A stretch of DNA of 64,000 nt, from contig DASXAO010000106.1 of the NCBI GenBank assembly GCA_036406675.1, positions 14,781 to 78,780 of the forward strand. The letters run 5' to 3'. The notes under the pieces are model-generated. The model saw only the letters and a program-made list of their open reading frames with translations, did not search any database and was not told the DNA's origin. Numbering within the stretch: position 1 is the first letter of the stretch; each line of letters opens with the position of its first letter. The translations under genes were made by a program, and so were the position numbers. This DNA comes from SCGC-AG-212-J23 sp036406675 (lineage in GTDB: Bacteria > Pseudomonadota > Gammaproteobacteria > Burkholderiales > SG8-39). Shown in pieces: positions 50,903-59,222 of this stretch.

Positions 50903-51832
50903 ATGAAACTGCTCTACTTCAATGATTACCGCCTCGGCGTGCTGAAAGGCGACCGGGTCGTCGACGTCACCACGGTGGTCCTGAACGTCCCGCACACCGG
51001 CCCCGGTAACCTCATCAACGGCGTGATCGAGCGCTGGGCCGAGCTGCGCGGGCCGATCGACAAGGCCGCGGCCTCGGGCACCGGCCTGCCGGTCGCGCAG
51101 GTGAAGATCCGCCCGCCGCTTCCCAAGCCGGTCAACATCGACTGCATGGCGGTGAACTACATGGAGGACGGCACGCGCAAGGAGCCCGCGCCGATCAACG
51201 CCTTCCTCAAGTCGCCCAGCTGCGTCGTCGGCCACGGCGAAACCGTGGTCCTGCCCGACATCGCGTTCTCCATTTTCGAGGGCGAGGCCGAGCTCGCGGT
51301 CGTGATCGGCAGGCGCGCGAAGAACGTGCCCGCGTCGCGCGCGATGGAGCACGTGTTCGGCTACACCTGCTTCATCGACGGCTCTGCGCGCGACGCCACC
51401 ACGCTCGGCAACTCGTTCTACCAGGTGAAGTCGCGCGACACGTTCGCGCCGATCGGACCCTGTATCGTCACCGCCGACGAGATCAAGGATCCGCACAGGC
51501 TCCAGGTGCGCCTCTCGGTGAACGGCACGGTGAAGCAGAGCTACAACACCAGCGACATGGCGAACAAGATCCCGCGCTGCATCGAGTGGATCTCGGGCAT
51601 CCACGAGCTCGAGCCCGGCGACGTCCTCGCCACCGGCACCAACCACCGCGGCCTGTCGGCGCTGCAGAACGGCGATACGGTCGAGCTCGAGATCGACAGC
51701 ATCGGCAAGCTCGTCGTCAAGGTCCAGGACGACCTGAGCCGCACCTGGGCGCGCGAGACGCGCCTCGAGCGCGAGCAGAAGGGCCTGAAGGGCTACACGC
51801 CGCAGCTCACCGGGAAGTACGCAAAAGCCTAG
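50903..51832 (+). CDS. Fumarylacetoacetate hydrolase-family protein
   Basis: 309 residues from ATG 50903. The metal-binding motif IFEGEAELAVVIGRRAKNVP and VFGYTCFIDGSARDAT with the later LEPGDVLATGTN are typical of FAH C-C bond hydrolases and related decarboxylases or hydratases. Substrate is unknown; aromatic or acylpyruvate degradation is common in the family. It converges on the MHS transporter, sharing CTAG at the stops, and the two may serve one pathway. Confidence 0.9.
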   Translation: MKLLYFNDYRLGVLKGDRVVDVTTVVLNVPHTGPGNLINGVIERWAELRGPIDKAAASGTGLPVAQVKIRPPLPKPVNIDCMAVNYMEDGTRKEPAPINAFLKSPSCVVGHGETVVLPDIAFSIFEGEAELAVVIGRRAKNVPASRAMEHVFGYTCFIDGSARDATTLGNSFYQVKSRDTFAPIGPCIVTADEIKDPHRLQVRLSVNGTVKQSYNTSDMANKIPRCIEWISGIHELEPGDVLATGTNHRGLSALQNGDTVELEIDSIGKLVVKVQDDLSRTWARETRLEREQKGLKGYTPQLTGKYAKA

Positions 51833-53160
51833 GCGTACTCCTCGGAGACGTCCTTGTTGGTGTAGTCCGGCAGCAGGAGCGTCGCCGCGATGCTGCAGAG
51901 CGCGCACGCGAGGATGTACAGCGCGATCGAGTAGCCGGTCCTGTAGTGCGCGAAGAGCGCCGCGGCGATCAGCGGCGCCGGGCCGCCGGCGATGATCGAG
52001 GCGAGCTGGTAGCCCATCGAGGAGCCGCTGTAGCGAAGCCTCGGGGTGAAAGACTCGGCGATCAGCGCCGCCTGCGGGCCGTACATCATGTCGTGCGGGA
52101 TGAGCGACAGGATGACGGCGACGAAGATCCAGGCCGCGCTGCCGCTCGTCAGCATGCCGAAGTACGCGAAGCCGAAGATGCCGGTGACGAAGGCGCCGAC
52201 GAGGTACATGTTGCGCCGGCCGATGCGGTCGGACATGTGGCCGAAGATCGGGATGGTGAAAAACGAGACCACCGACGCGCACAGCACCGCGGCGAGCAGG
52301 AAGTCGCGCGTCACGTCGAGCTGCCCGGTCGCGTAGCTGAAGATGAACGCGGTGAAGATGTAGAACGGCGCCTGCTCGGCCATCCGCGCCAAAGCCGAGA
52401 GGATGACTTCCTTCGGCTGGCGCTTGATCACCTCGAGCATCGGCCGCCGCTCGACGCGGTTCTGCTGCTGGAGGCGCGTGAACACCGGGGTTTCCATGAT
52501 CTTCAGGCGGATGTAGAGGCCGATCGCGACCAGCACGATGCTGAGCGCGAAGGGGATGCGCCAGCCCCAGGTCAGGAACGCGGGCCCGGAGAGCTCGCTG
52601 CAGATGAGAACCACGAGGTTGGCGATGAAGAGTCCCGCCGGCACGCCGAACTGCGGCCACGACGCGGCAAAGCCGCGATGCTGGTTGCTGCGCGTCCATT
52701 CCATCGACATCAGCACCGAGCCGCCCCACTCGCCGCCGACTCCCACGCCTTGGACGAACCGCAGCGCGGTCAGGATCACCGCGCCCCAGATGCCGATGCT
52801 TTCGTACGTCGGGACGAAGGCCACGAGGAACGTCGCGATGCCCATCACCATGAGCGTCGCGATGAGCGTCGACTTGCGCCCGATGCGGTCGCCGTAGTGC
52901 CCGAAGATCGCGGCGCCGACCGGGCGCGCGATGAAGCCGACGGCGTAGATGGCGAAGGCCTGCAGCGTGCCCGTGAGCGGGTCGGACTGCGGAAAGAAGA
53001 GCTTTGCGAACACCAGGCCCGTGACGATGCTGTAGAGAAAGAAGTCGTACCACTCGATGGTGGTGCCGATGGTGCTGGCGATGACCGCGCGGCGCAGCTG
53101 CGTGCGCTGGTCGACTTGCTGCGATTGCGGTAGAGCCTGTCCCGCGGTGAACGTGGCCAT
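51829..53160 (-). CDS. MFS transporter, metabolite:H+ symporter (MHS) type
   Basis: 443 residues from ATG 53160 (an upstream ATG at 53202 is less likely). About 12 membrane helices; loop GHYGDRIGRKSTL is the MFS signature and TIEWYDFFLY is the MHS (ShiA/ProP-like) N-terminal motif. Such carriers import shikimate, dicarboxylates, alpha-ketoglutarate or aromatic acids with protons. Confidence 0.92.
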   Translation of the reverse strand: MATFTAGQALPQSQQVDQRTQLRRAVIASTIGTTIEWYDFFLYSIVTGLVFAKLFFPQSDPLTGTLQAFAIYAVGFIARPVGAAIFGHYGDRIGRKSTLIATLMVMGIATFLVAFVPTYESIGIWGAVILTALRFVQGVGVGGEWGGSVLMSMEWTRSNQHRGFAASWPQFGVPAGLFIANLVVLICSELSGPAFLTWGWRIPFALSIVLVAIGLYIRLKIMETPVFTRLQQQNRVERRPMLEVIKRQPKEVILSALARMAEQAPFYIFTAFIFSYATGQLDVTRDFLLAAVLCASVVSFFTIPIFGHMSDRIGRRNMYLVGAFVTGIFGFAYFGMLTSGSAAWIFVAVILSLIPHDMMYGPQAALIAESFTPRLRYSGSSMGYQLASIIAGGPAPLIAAALFAHYRTGYSIALYILACALCSIAATLLLPDYTNKDVSEEYA

Positions 53161-53296
53161 GCGATGCCCCAACGTGCGAAGAGGTGTGGTGGTTAGACGC
53201 AAGCGCCGTACCGCAGTTCAGGAATGCGGCTTGCTCGCCTGAGTTACTTCAGCCCAAGCTGAAACATCGGCCGGTCGCGGCCGCTAGCCTCCCTGC

Positions 53297-54691
53297 ATGG
53301 ATACTGCGAAATACACGGCACGTTTATTTCCATTTCGCCCGACGCTCGTGCTCGTCGCGTGCTCCCTGGGCGTGCTCGTCGCGCAGGTCGATACCTCGGT
53401 CGTGACGCTCGCCGTCAAGCGCATCGGCGCGGACCTCGGCTCGACCGTGAGCGAAATGCAGTGGATGATCGATTCGTACAACCTGGTTTACGCGGCGCTG
53501 CTTCTCACGGGCGGCGCGCTCGGCGATCTGTACGGCCGCAGGCGCGTCTTCGGCTGCGGCATCGCGCTGTTCGCGGTCGGCAGTATCTTGTGCGCCGCCG
53601 CGCCCAGCAGCGGCGCGCTGCTCCTGGGGCGGGCGATCAGCGGCCTCGGGGCGGCGCTCGAGCTGCCGATGTCCCTCGTCCTGCTCACGGCCGCCTATCC
53701 CGAGGAGAAATCCCGCCAGAATGCGCTCGGCATCTGGGCGAGCTGCAACGGGCTCGCCTTCATCATCGGGCCCACGCTCGGCGGCCTGCTCGTGGACACC
53801 GCCGGCTGGCGCAGCATCTTCTACCTCGTGCTTCCGCTGTGCGCCGGCGCGCTGGCGCTGGCATGGGGTGCGGTGGAGGAGAGTAGCGATGCAAAAGGAC
53901 GCAGGCTCGACATGCCGGGACAGGCCGCGGCGATCGCGGCCCTCGGCGGCTTCGCGTTCGCCGCCATCGAAGGTCCGCACCTTGGCTGGACCTCGCCCGC
54001 GGTTCTCCTTGGATTGACCCTTGCCGGCATTGGAGCGGCCGCGTTTGTCCGGGTCGAAAGAAAGGCGCAGAGCGGGCTGGTGCCGTTCGCACTTTTTGCG
54101 AGCCGGCCGTTCAGCGCCGCGCTCGCGGTCGCCGGCCTGATGACCTTCGGGATGTACGCGCTGCTCTTCCTGATGCCGCTCTATTTCCAGACGCTGCGCG
54201 ATGCGACTCCGCTGATGGCGGGCGTGCGCATGCTGCCGCTTTCGGTTGCCTTCGTCGCGGTGTCGCAGTGGAACGGCCCGATCATGCGGGCGATCGGGGC
54301 GCGCGCGACGATGGCGTCGGGAATGGCCGCCATGGGGATCGGCGCGCTGCTGTGCGGAGTGTTTGCAGCAGACCCCGGGTACTGGCCAATCGCCGCGGGT
54401 CTCACGGTCGTCGGCGTGGGGCTGGGGCTCAACACGGCACCGGTCAACAGCGTCGCGGTGCAGAACGTGCCGCGTGAACGCGCCGGGACCGCGTCGGGAC
54501 TACTGAACACCGCGCGCATGGTGGGCGCGACGCTCGGCATCGCGCTCCTCGGCGCCGTCTTCGCGCACTTCGCAGGCCAGGCGGCGGAAATCGAAGGCTT
54601 CCTGCCGGGCTTGCGGGCCGCCCTGCTGCTTGGCGGCGTTGCCGAGCTCGCGGGGGCCGCGATCGCGCTCGCTTTCGTGCGGGCGGGCTAG
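53297..54691 (+). CDS. MFS transporter, DHA2 drug-efflux type
   Basis: 464 residues, about 14 membrane segments. LVAQVDTSVVTLAVKRIGAD and MQWMIDSYNLVYAALLLTGG correspond to the EmrB/QacA motifs; GDLYGRRRVF is the MFS loop. Probable multidrug or metabolite exporter; no membrane-fusion partner is adjacent. It converges on the ParA gene, sharing CTAG. Confidence 0.9.
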   Translation: MDTAKYTARLFPFRPTLVLVACSLGVLVAQVDTSVVTLAVKRIGADLGSTVSEMQWMIDSYNLVYAALLLTGGALGDLYGRRRVFGCGIALFAVGSILCAAAPSSGALLLGRAISGLGAALELPMSLVLLTAAYPEEKSRQNALGIWASCNGLAFIIGPTLGGLLVDTAGWRSIFYLVLPLCAGALALAWGAVEESSDAKGRRLDMPGQAAAIAALGGFAFAAIEGPHLGWTSPAVLLGLTLAGIGAAAFVRVERKAQSGLVPFALFASRPFSAALAVAGLMTFGMYALLFLMPLYFQTLRDATPLMAGVRMLPLSVAFVAVSQWNGPIMRAIGARATMASGMAAMGIGALLCGVFAADPGYWPIAAGLTVVGVGLGLNTAPVNSVAVQNVPRERAGTASGLLNTARMVGATLGIALLGAVFAHFAGQAAEIEGFLPGLRAALLLGGVAELAGAAIALAFVRAG

Positions 54692-55392
54692 CCGCCGCCG
54701 AGGCGCAGGTTGAGCTGGTAGACATTCGCGGCGGGCAGCTCGAGCTTCTCGCCGGTCACCCATTCGACGATCGGCGCGAACTGACGGCATTCGGCGCCCG
54801 CCAGTCCGGGATCCATCTCGAAGATGCCGCTGCCGGTCTCGGCCGCGTGCACGAAGATATCGGAGTCGAGAAGGCGCCCGATCAGGGGGAGGTTGAGCGC
54901 CTTCAGGAAGCGCTCGAGCGGCTGGTACACCGGCATCGACCGGCGCACGCGGTTGGCGATCACGCCGATGCGGATGTTGCGCGTGCGCACGAGCCCGGTC
55001 AGCAGCACGTCCTTGATGAAGTGCGCGGTGGCGTGGATGTCGATGGAGGACGGGGTAACGGGAATGAGCACGCTGTTCGCCTTGCACAACAGCTCCTGCA
55101 GCATCACGCCGGAGACGCCTCCGGGCACGTCGATGACGAGCTGCTTCGTTTCCGCGGGCACGTACATGCCGAAGCTGCGCAACTGGCCGAACTTCTCGGG
55201 CGCGGCGTTCGAGCCGTGGATTTTTGCGAGCGTAGGGTGGCGCAGCTTCAGCCAGTGAAGGCTCGACCCCTGCGGGTCGTAGTCCATGATCGTGGTGGCG
55301 ACGTTCGCCGTGGCGAAATAGCTCGCCAGGTTGATCGAGACGGTGGTTTTGCCGGCGCCGCCCTTTCGATTGATCACGAGCGTGGTATTCAT
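54688..55392 (-). CDS. Orphan ParA-family ATPase
   Basis: 234 residues from ATG 55392 with AAGAAGGGG upstream. Deviant Walker A NRKGGAGKTTVSINLA, switch I YDPQGSSLHWL and Walker B-like QLVIDVPGGVSG are all present. There is no ParB, parS cluster or replication gene, so this is not a plasmid partition operon. Orphan ParA/MinD-like ATPases position other cell structures. Its neighbours are a 41-residue membrane peptide and a small HTH protein. Confidence 0.9.
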   Translation of the reverse strand: MNTTLVINRKGGAGKTTVSINLASYFATANVATTIMDYDPQGSSLHWLKLRHPTLAKIHGSNAAPEKFGQLRSFGMYVPAETKQLVIDVPGGVSGVMLQELLCKANSVLIPVTPSSIDIHATAHFIKDVLLTGLVRTRNIRIGVIANRVRRSMPVYQPLERFLKALNLPLIGRLLDSDIFVHAAETGSGIFEMDPGLAGAECRQFAPIVEWVTGEKLELPAANVYQLNLRLGGG

Positions 55393-55419
55393 GCCACAAC
55401 CCCTTCTTGTTCTACTCAC

Positions 55420-55446
55420 CCCCGGCGCGGGCATCATGCGCCGGGG
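55420..55446. promoter_or_regulatory. 9-bp inverted repeat upstream of the ParA gene
   Basis: CCCCGGCGC (55420-55428) and GCGCCGGGG (55438-55446) form a perfect dyad with a 9-nt spacer, 28 nt upstream of the ParA start. No T-tract flanks it, so an operator or binding site for a dimeric protein, perhaps the HTH protein at 55783, is more likely than a terminator. Confidence 0.45.
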
Positions 55447-55587
55447 TCCCCGCAAAATCAAATTCGCTTCGACAGGCGCTGTCGGGCTGGGGCGTCAACG
55501 TCGTAAGGGCTTGCAAGGACAAGGCAACTCCGTGGCGCAGTGCGCGGCGCGCCAAGGAATTGGCAGGTATCCTCCCGCTGCGCCGCA

Positions 55588-55713
55588 ATGAATAACTACG
55601 ACAATCCCTACCGCGACGATCCCGAGCTTGCACCGCTCACCCCCGCAGGGCGCTTCATCGAATGCGCTTTTGCAGTAGTGCTCGCGTTGCTGGCGGTGTA
55701 CCTTTCCAAGTAA
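55588..55713 (+). CDS. 41-residue single-pass membrane peptide
   Basis: ATG 55588 encodes a charged N-terminus (MNNYDNPYRDDPELAPLTPA) followed by a clear membrane helix (FIECAFAVVLALLAVYL) and a final Ser-Lys. Codon use matches the genome and it ends 69 nt before the HTH gene. Upstream GCGCCGCA gives no strong Shine-Dalgarno. It is divergent from the ParA gene. The topology suggests a small inner-membrane regulator or anchor. Function is unknown. Confidence 0.55.
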   Translation: MNNYDNPYRDDPELAPLTPAGRFIECAFAVVLALLAVYLSK

Positions 55714-55782
55714 ACCAACCCCGCGCGGGGGCCGTTAACTAGTTACCTTCCCCGCCGTCGGATGCAAGCGCAAGGTATCGGC

Positions 55783-56016
55783 ATGGCAAAAGCAGTCTAC
55801 CAACGCTCGGTCGAGATGGCCGCCGAGATCCTAGGGAGCAACGATGCGGTCGCCGGCTATCTGGGCGTGAACCCCTCGGAAGTGCTCGCCTGGGTGGAGG
55901 GAAGGGCGGAACCCGCCATCAACCTGTTCCTGCGGCTCGTCGATCTCATCGAGCGAAGCACGGTCAGCGCCGCCCGCACGGCGACGGTCGTGCGCTCCAA
56001 GCGCGACGAAAAATAG
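55783..56016 (+). CDS. Small helix-turn-helix protein (paralogue of 17997-18227)
   Basis: 77 residues from ATG 55783, with AAGG 8 nt upstream. MAAEILGSNDAVAGYLGVNP, SEVLAWVEGRAEPAINLF and LRLVDLIER align in order with the protein at 17997. The compact HTH core and a basic tail suggest DNA binding. It may regulate the ParA region. It converges on Bug receptor 3 with 11 nt between. Confidence 0.65.
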   Translation: MAKAVYQRSVEMAAEILGSNDAVAGYLGVNPSEVLAWVEGRAEPAINLFLRLVDLIERSTVSAARTATVVRSKRDEK

Positions 56017-56027
56017 CCGCGGCCGCC

Positions 56028-56999
56028 CTACTCGGGCTGGATGCCGGCCTCCTTCACGATCCGGCCCCACTTGTCGACTTCGGCCTGGATCACACTGCCA
56101 AATTGTTCCGGCGTGCCGCCCTGGATTTCGATTCCAGCGGTGGTGAGGCGTGCGCGCACATCGTCCTGCCTGAGCGCGGCGTTGATCACTGCGTTCAGCC
56201 GGTTGACCGTGTCCTTCGGCGTGCGCGCCGGGGCGAGGATGCCGCCCCAGGTGCTCGCGTCGTAGCCGGGGAGGCCTGACTCCGCGATCGTCGGCAGGTC
56301 CGGGAACGAGCTCGAGCGCTTCAGCGTGGTCACGGCGATGCCTCGCAGCGCGCCCGAGCGCACGTGCGGCGCGATCGCGGTGACCGTATCGAAGATCATC
56401 GCGGTGCGGCCCGCGAGAAGGTCGGGATGCGCCGCCGAGCTGCCTTTGTAGGGGACGTGCTGCATCTTCGTCTTCGTCATGCTCATGAAGAGCTCCGCCG
56501 CCATGTGGAGCGAGCTGCCTGGGCCGCTCGACGCGTAAGCCGCCTTGCCGGGGTTGGCGCGGATCCAGGCCGCGAGCTCCTGCACGTTCTTCGCGCCGAC
56601 CGAGGGATGCACCGCGAGAAGGAGCGGTACGACGTGCGTATAAGCGACCGGCTCGAAGTCCTTCACCGGGTCGTAGGGCAGGTTCTTGTAGAGCCACTTG
56701 TTGGTCGCGTGGCTCGACGCGACGATCACCAGCGTGTAGCCGTCGGGCGGGCTCTTGGCGACGAAATCGGTGCCGAGGTTGTTCGCGGCGCCGGGCTTGT
56801 TCTCCACGATCACCGGCTGGCCGAGCGGCGCCGACATCTTGTCGGCCAGCGAGCGCGCGATGAGGTCGATCGCGCCGCCGGTGGTCGCGGGCACCACGAT
56901 CTTGACCGGCCGCGACGGGTAGGTCTGCGCGGCGGCGCCATGACACGCGAGGGCCAGAGCGAAAGCGATCCACCACTCGAAAGCGATCCACCGCCTCAT
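56028..56999 (-). CDS. Bug/TctC-family periplasmic solute receptor 3
   Basis: 323 residues from ATG 56999, behind GGGAGGA. Bug motifs: TYPSRPVKIVVPATTGGAID, VIVENKPGAANNLGTDFV and HVPYKGSSAAHPDLLAG. The signal peptide contains a duplicated WIAF (RRWIAFEWWIAFALALAC), from an 18-bp tandem repeat in the DNA. It is the last gene of an operon with Bug receptor 4 and a DHDPS-family enzyme. Confidence 0.93.
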   Translation of the reverse strand: MRRWIAFEWWIAFALALACHGAAAQTYPSRPVKIVVPATTGGAIDLIARSLADKMSAPLGQPVIVENKPGAANNLGTDFVAKSPPDGYTLVIVASSHATNKWLYKNLPYDPVKDFEPVAYTHVVPLLLAVHPSVGAKNVQELAAWIRANPGKAAYASSGPGSSLHMAAELFMSMTKTKMQHVPYKGSSAAHPDLLAGRTAMIFDTVTAIAPHVRSGALRGIAVTTLKRSSSFPDLPTIAESGLPGYDASTWGGILAPARTPKDTVNRLNAVINAALRQDDVRARLTTAGIEIQGGTPEQFGSVIQAEVDKWGRIVKEAGIQPE

Positions 57000-57010
57000 C
57001 TCGATCCTCC

Positions 57011-57958
57011 CTAGTCCGCCTTGATGTTGTTGTCGCGAATCACCTTGCCCCAGCGCTCGAGGTCCCGCGCCACGACCTCGTTGAACCGCGGATACGCGAG
57101 GCCCGTCGGCTGGAAGCCGAGCTCGCGCAGCCGTGCCGAAACATCCGGCGAAAGGACCGCCTGGCGGATGTCGACGGAAAGCTGCTCGAGGACCGGCTTC
57201 GGCGTCGCGGCCGGGGCGAACATGCCGTGCCAGGCTTCGATGCCTACGCCCGGGAACACGCTGTCGAAGGGCGGCACGCCGGGCAGCGCCTCGATCGGTC
57301 TTGCGCCGGTGACGAGGAGCGGACGCAGCGTGCCGGCGCGGATGTGCGCCAGCACGCCGACCGAGACCTCGAACATGAAGTTCACTTCGCCGGCGAGGAC
57401 CGCCTGCACCGCCGCCGCGGCCCCTTTGTACGGCACGTGGCTGATGTTCGCGCCGGTGGTTCCTTTCATCAGCTCGAAGAAGAGGTGCTGCCCCGAGCCG
57501 GTTCCGGCGCTCGCGTAGTTGAGCTTCCCCGGCTGCTTCTTCGCCAGCGCGATCAGCTCCTCGACCGAGCCGACGCCGGACTTCGCGTTCGCCACGAGCA
57601 CGTAGTCGATGAGCGCGATCTGCGACACGCCGACGAGGTCGCGCAAGGTGTCGTAGGGCAGCTTCTGCAGGTGCGGCGTCGCCACGAGCGGCGTCGAGTT
57701 GACCGCCAGCGTGTAGCCGTCCGGCGCGCTTTTCGCGAGCAGATCGGTGCCGATCGCGCCACTCGCCCCGCCGCGGTTGTCGATCACCACCGGCTGCCCC
57801 CACTGCTCGGAGAGCTTGCGCCCGACCACCCGGCCGACGATGTCGAGCGGTCCGCCGGGCGGGAAGGGCACGATGAGCCTGACCGGCCGCGACGGGAAGT
57901 CTGCTCCCCATCCCGAGACTGCAACGAAGATTCCCAGGAGGGTTATTAACAGTTTCAT
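57011..57958 (-). CDS. Bug/TctC-family periplasmic solute receptor 4
   Basis: 315 residues from ATG 57958, with AGGAGGG upstream. FPSRPVRLIVPFPPGGPLDI, VVIDNRGGASGAIGTDLL and HVPYKGAAAAVQAVLAG define the family. It lies 11 nt from both neighbours, in one operon with receptor 3 and the DHDPS-like gene. Two different receptors beside one aldolase suggest related carboxylate substrates (inference). Confidence 0.93.
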   Translation of the reverse strand: MKLLITLLGIFVAVSGWGADFPSRPVRLIVPFPPGGPLDIVGRVVGRKLSEQWGQPVVIDNRGGASGAIGTDLLAKSAPDGYTLAVNSTPLVATPHLQKLPYDTLRDLVGVSQIALIDYVLVANAKSGVGSVEELIALAKKQPGKLNYASAGTGSGQHLFFELMKGTTGANISHVPYKGAAAAVQAVLAGEVNFMFEVSVGVLAHIRAGTLRPLLVTGARPIEALPGVPPFDSVFPGVGIEAWHGMFAPAATPKPVLEQLSVDIRQAVLSPDVSARLRELGFQPTGLAYPRFNEVVARDLERWGKVIRDNNIKAD

Positions 57959-57969
57959 CAATCTGACGA

Positions 57970-58926
57970 TCAAGCGGCCTTGCGTCGTCCCTGGAGATCC
58001 AGAAGGCCCGCGGCGATCAGCGCGCGGCGGATGCGCTCGATCTCGTCTGCCGGCAGCTTGACGAGCGGCGGGCGCACCACGGCGCGCGGCAGGCGGCCGA
58101 GCAGCACGAGCGCCTCTTTCATGCGGTTGTGCATGTCGACGAAGGGATCGGCGTAGAACACCTCGGCCGTCGGGTAGATCCGCTCGTGGATTTCTCTTGC
58201 CTTTGCCAGATCCTGGTCTTGAACCGCCTGGAAAAGTCGCGCCTGGAGGTCGGCGATCACCGAGCCGCTGCCGGAGAGCAGGCCCTCGCAGCCGAGCACG
58301 AGCGAGCTGAAGAGCCAGGAGCTGTGCGTGGTGAGGACGCTCACCGGCCGCGCGCGCGACTGCAGCGCCCGGATCTGCCGCTCGTGGAGCAGCGGGCTCG
58401 CGCACCAGTCCTTGATGGCGCGCACGGTGGGAACTTCGTCGCAGATGCGCTCGAGGGTGCTCATGGCATAGCCCTGGCCGCCCGCGAGCGGATACTGGAA
58501 CACGATCAGAGGAAGGTCGGTCGCATCGGCGATGCGGCGGAAATGCTCGAGCGCCATCTCGGGGCGATGGCCGAACGTGTAGATGCCCGAGGGAAACACG
58601 AGCAGCGCGGAGGCGCCGCCCGCGGCCGCCATTCGCGCGAGGCGCTGCGCCTCGAGCGAGCCCTCGGCGTAGATGCCGTTCACGATCGGCAGGCGGCCGC
58701 CGATCTCTTCCTGCGTGATCTCGAGAATCCGGCGTTGCTCTTCGAAGGTGCACGAGGCGACCTCCGAAGCGTGAGCGTTCGTGGTGATCGCGGCGAGCCC
58801 GGCGACCGAGGCCACGTCGCGCAGGTGCGCGCGGTAAGCGGCTTCGTCGATCGACAGGTCGTCGTGGAACGGCAGCAGCACCGCCGGGATGACTCCCTGC
58901 GGAACGTAGTCGCGATGGCGTGGCAT
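57970..58926 (-). CDS. Dihydrodipicolinate synthase/N-acetylneuraminate lyase-family aldolase
   Basis: 318 residues. TIM-barrel family with FQYPLAGGQGYAMS (Tyr of the catalytic relay) and VRAIKDWCASP, whose Lys should form the Schiff base with the keto acid. ITTNAHASEVASCTFEEQRR replaces the usual GTTGE motif, arguing for a catabolic lyase rather than lysine biosynthesis. GAGGAGG precedes ATG 58926. It is the first structural gene of the operon with Bug 4 and Bug 3. Confidence 0.87.
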   Translation of the reverse strand: MPRHRDYVPQGVIPAVLLPFHDDLSIDEAAYRAHLRDVASVAGLAAITTNAHASEVASCTFEEQRRILEITQEEIGGRLPIVNGIYAEGSLEAQRLARMAAAGGASALLVFPSGIYTFGHRPEMALEHFRRIADATDLPLIVFQYPLAGGQGYAMSTLERICDEVPTVRAIKDWCASPLLHERQIRALQSRARPVSVLTTHSSWLFSSLVLGCEGLLSGSGSVIADLQARLFQAVQDQDLAKAREIHERIYPTAEVFYADPFVDMHNRMKEALVLLGRLPRAVVRPPLVKLPADEIERIRRALIAAGLLDLQGRRKAA

Positions 58927-58966
58927 GGGCGTCCTCCTCGGGCGCGAGGGCTATTCTAGCCGTCCC

Positions 58967-59003
58967 AAAAAGACAAACGCCCCGAAGCTTGCGCCCGGGG
59001 CGT
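58967..59003 (-). terminator. Rho-independent terminator between leader ORF and DHDPS-like gene
   Basis: On the minus strand, ACGCCCCG / CGGGGCGT stems with an 11-12-nt loop are followed by TTGTCTTTTT. A second hairpin (CCGGCC / GGCCGG at 59016-59035) lies just upstream in transcription order. Its position between a short ORF and the operon fits an attenuator, or simply ends a separate small transcript. Confidence 0.78.
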
Positions 59004-59045
59004 CTGCTTAGGCAGCCGGCCTAGATACTGGCCGGACTCCTGTTC

Positions 59046-59126
59046 TTAGGATTGCCCCCCAACTGCACGGGTCGACGATCCACCGTTAGAGTCCTGCCGG
59101 CCGGTTGTGCCTTGGTCGTCTCTCAC
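59046..59126 (-). CDS. 26-residue leader peptide with near-perfect Shine-Dalgarno
   Basis: GTG 59126 follows AAAGGAGGTGAT (about 59130-59141), almost the full complement of the 16S rRNA 3' end. The peptide is hydrophilic (MRDDQGTTGRQDSNGG, then rich in Ser, Gly, Arg) and ends at TAA 59046-59048. Two hairpins and a terminator follow before the DHDPS-like gene. This resembles a leader peptide for attenuation or a very strongly translated small protein. No family is recognised. Confidence 0.55.
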   Translation of the reverse strand: MRDDQGTTGRQDSNGGSSTRAVGGQS

Positions 59127-59222
59127 GGGATCACCTCCTTTCAAAGTTGCCAGCCTCCAGTTTAGCGTGGAAAAAACCGGCCGCAAAACGTGGGCTGAGC
59201 CAAGTGGGCTAGACTGCGCCGC

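Noticed and set aside
50483..53053. An 856-residue minus-strand ORF over the FAH and MHS genes
   Set aside because: It is out of frame with both genes that have recognisable motifs, and its composition is typical of frame shadows.
54688..55446. A plasmid-type parABS partition locus
   Set aside because: No ParB gene, no repeated parS sites and no replication genes are present; only an ATPase and one dyad are seen.
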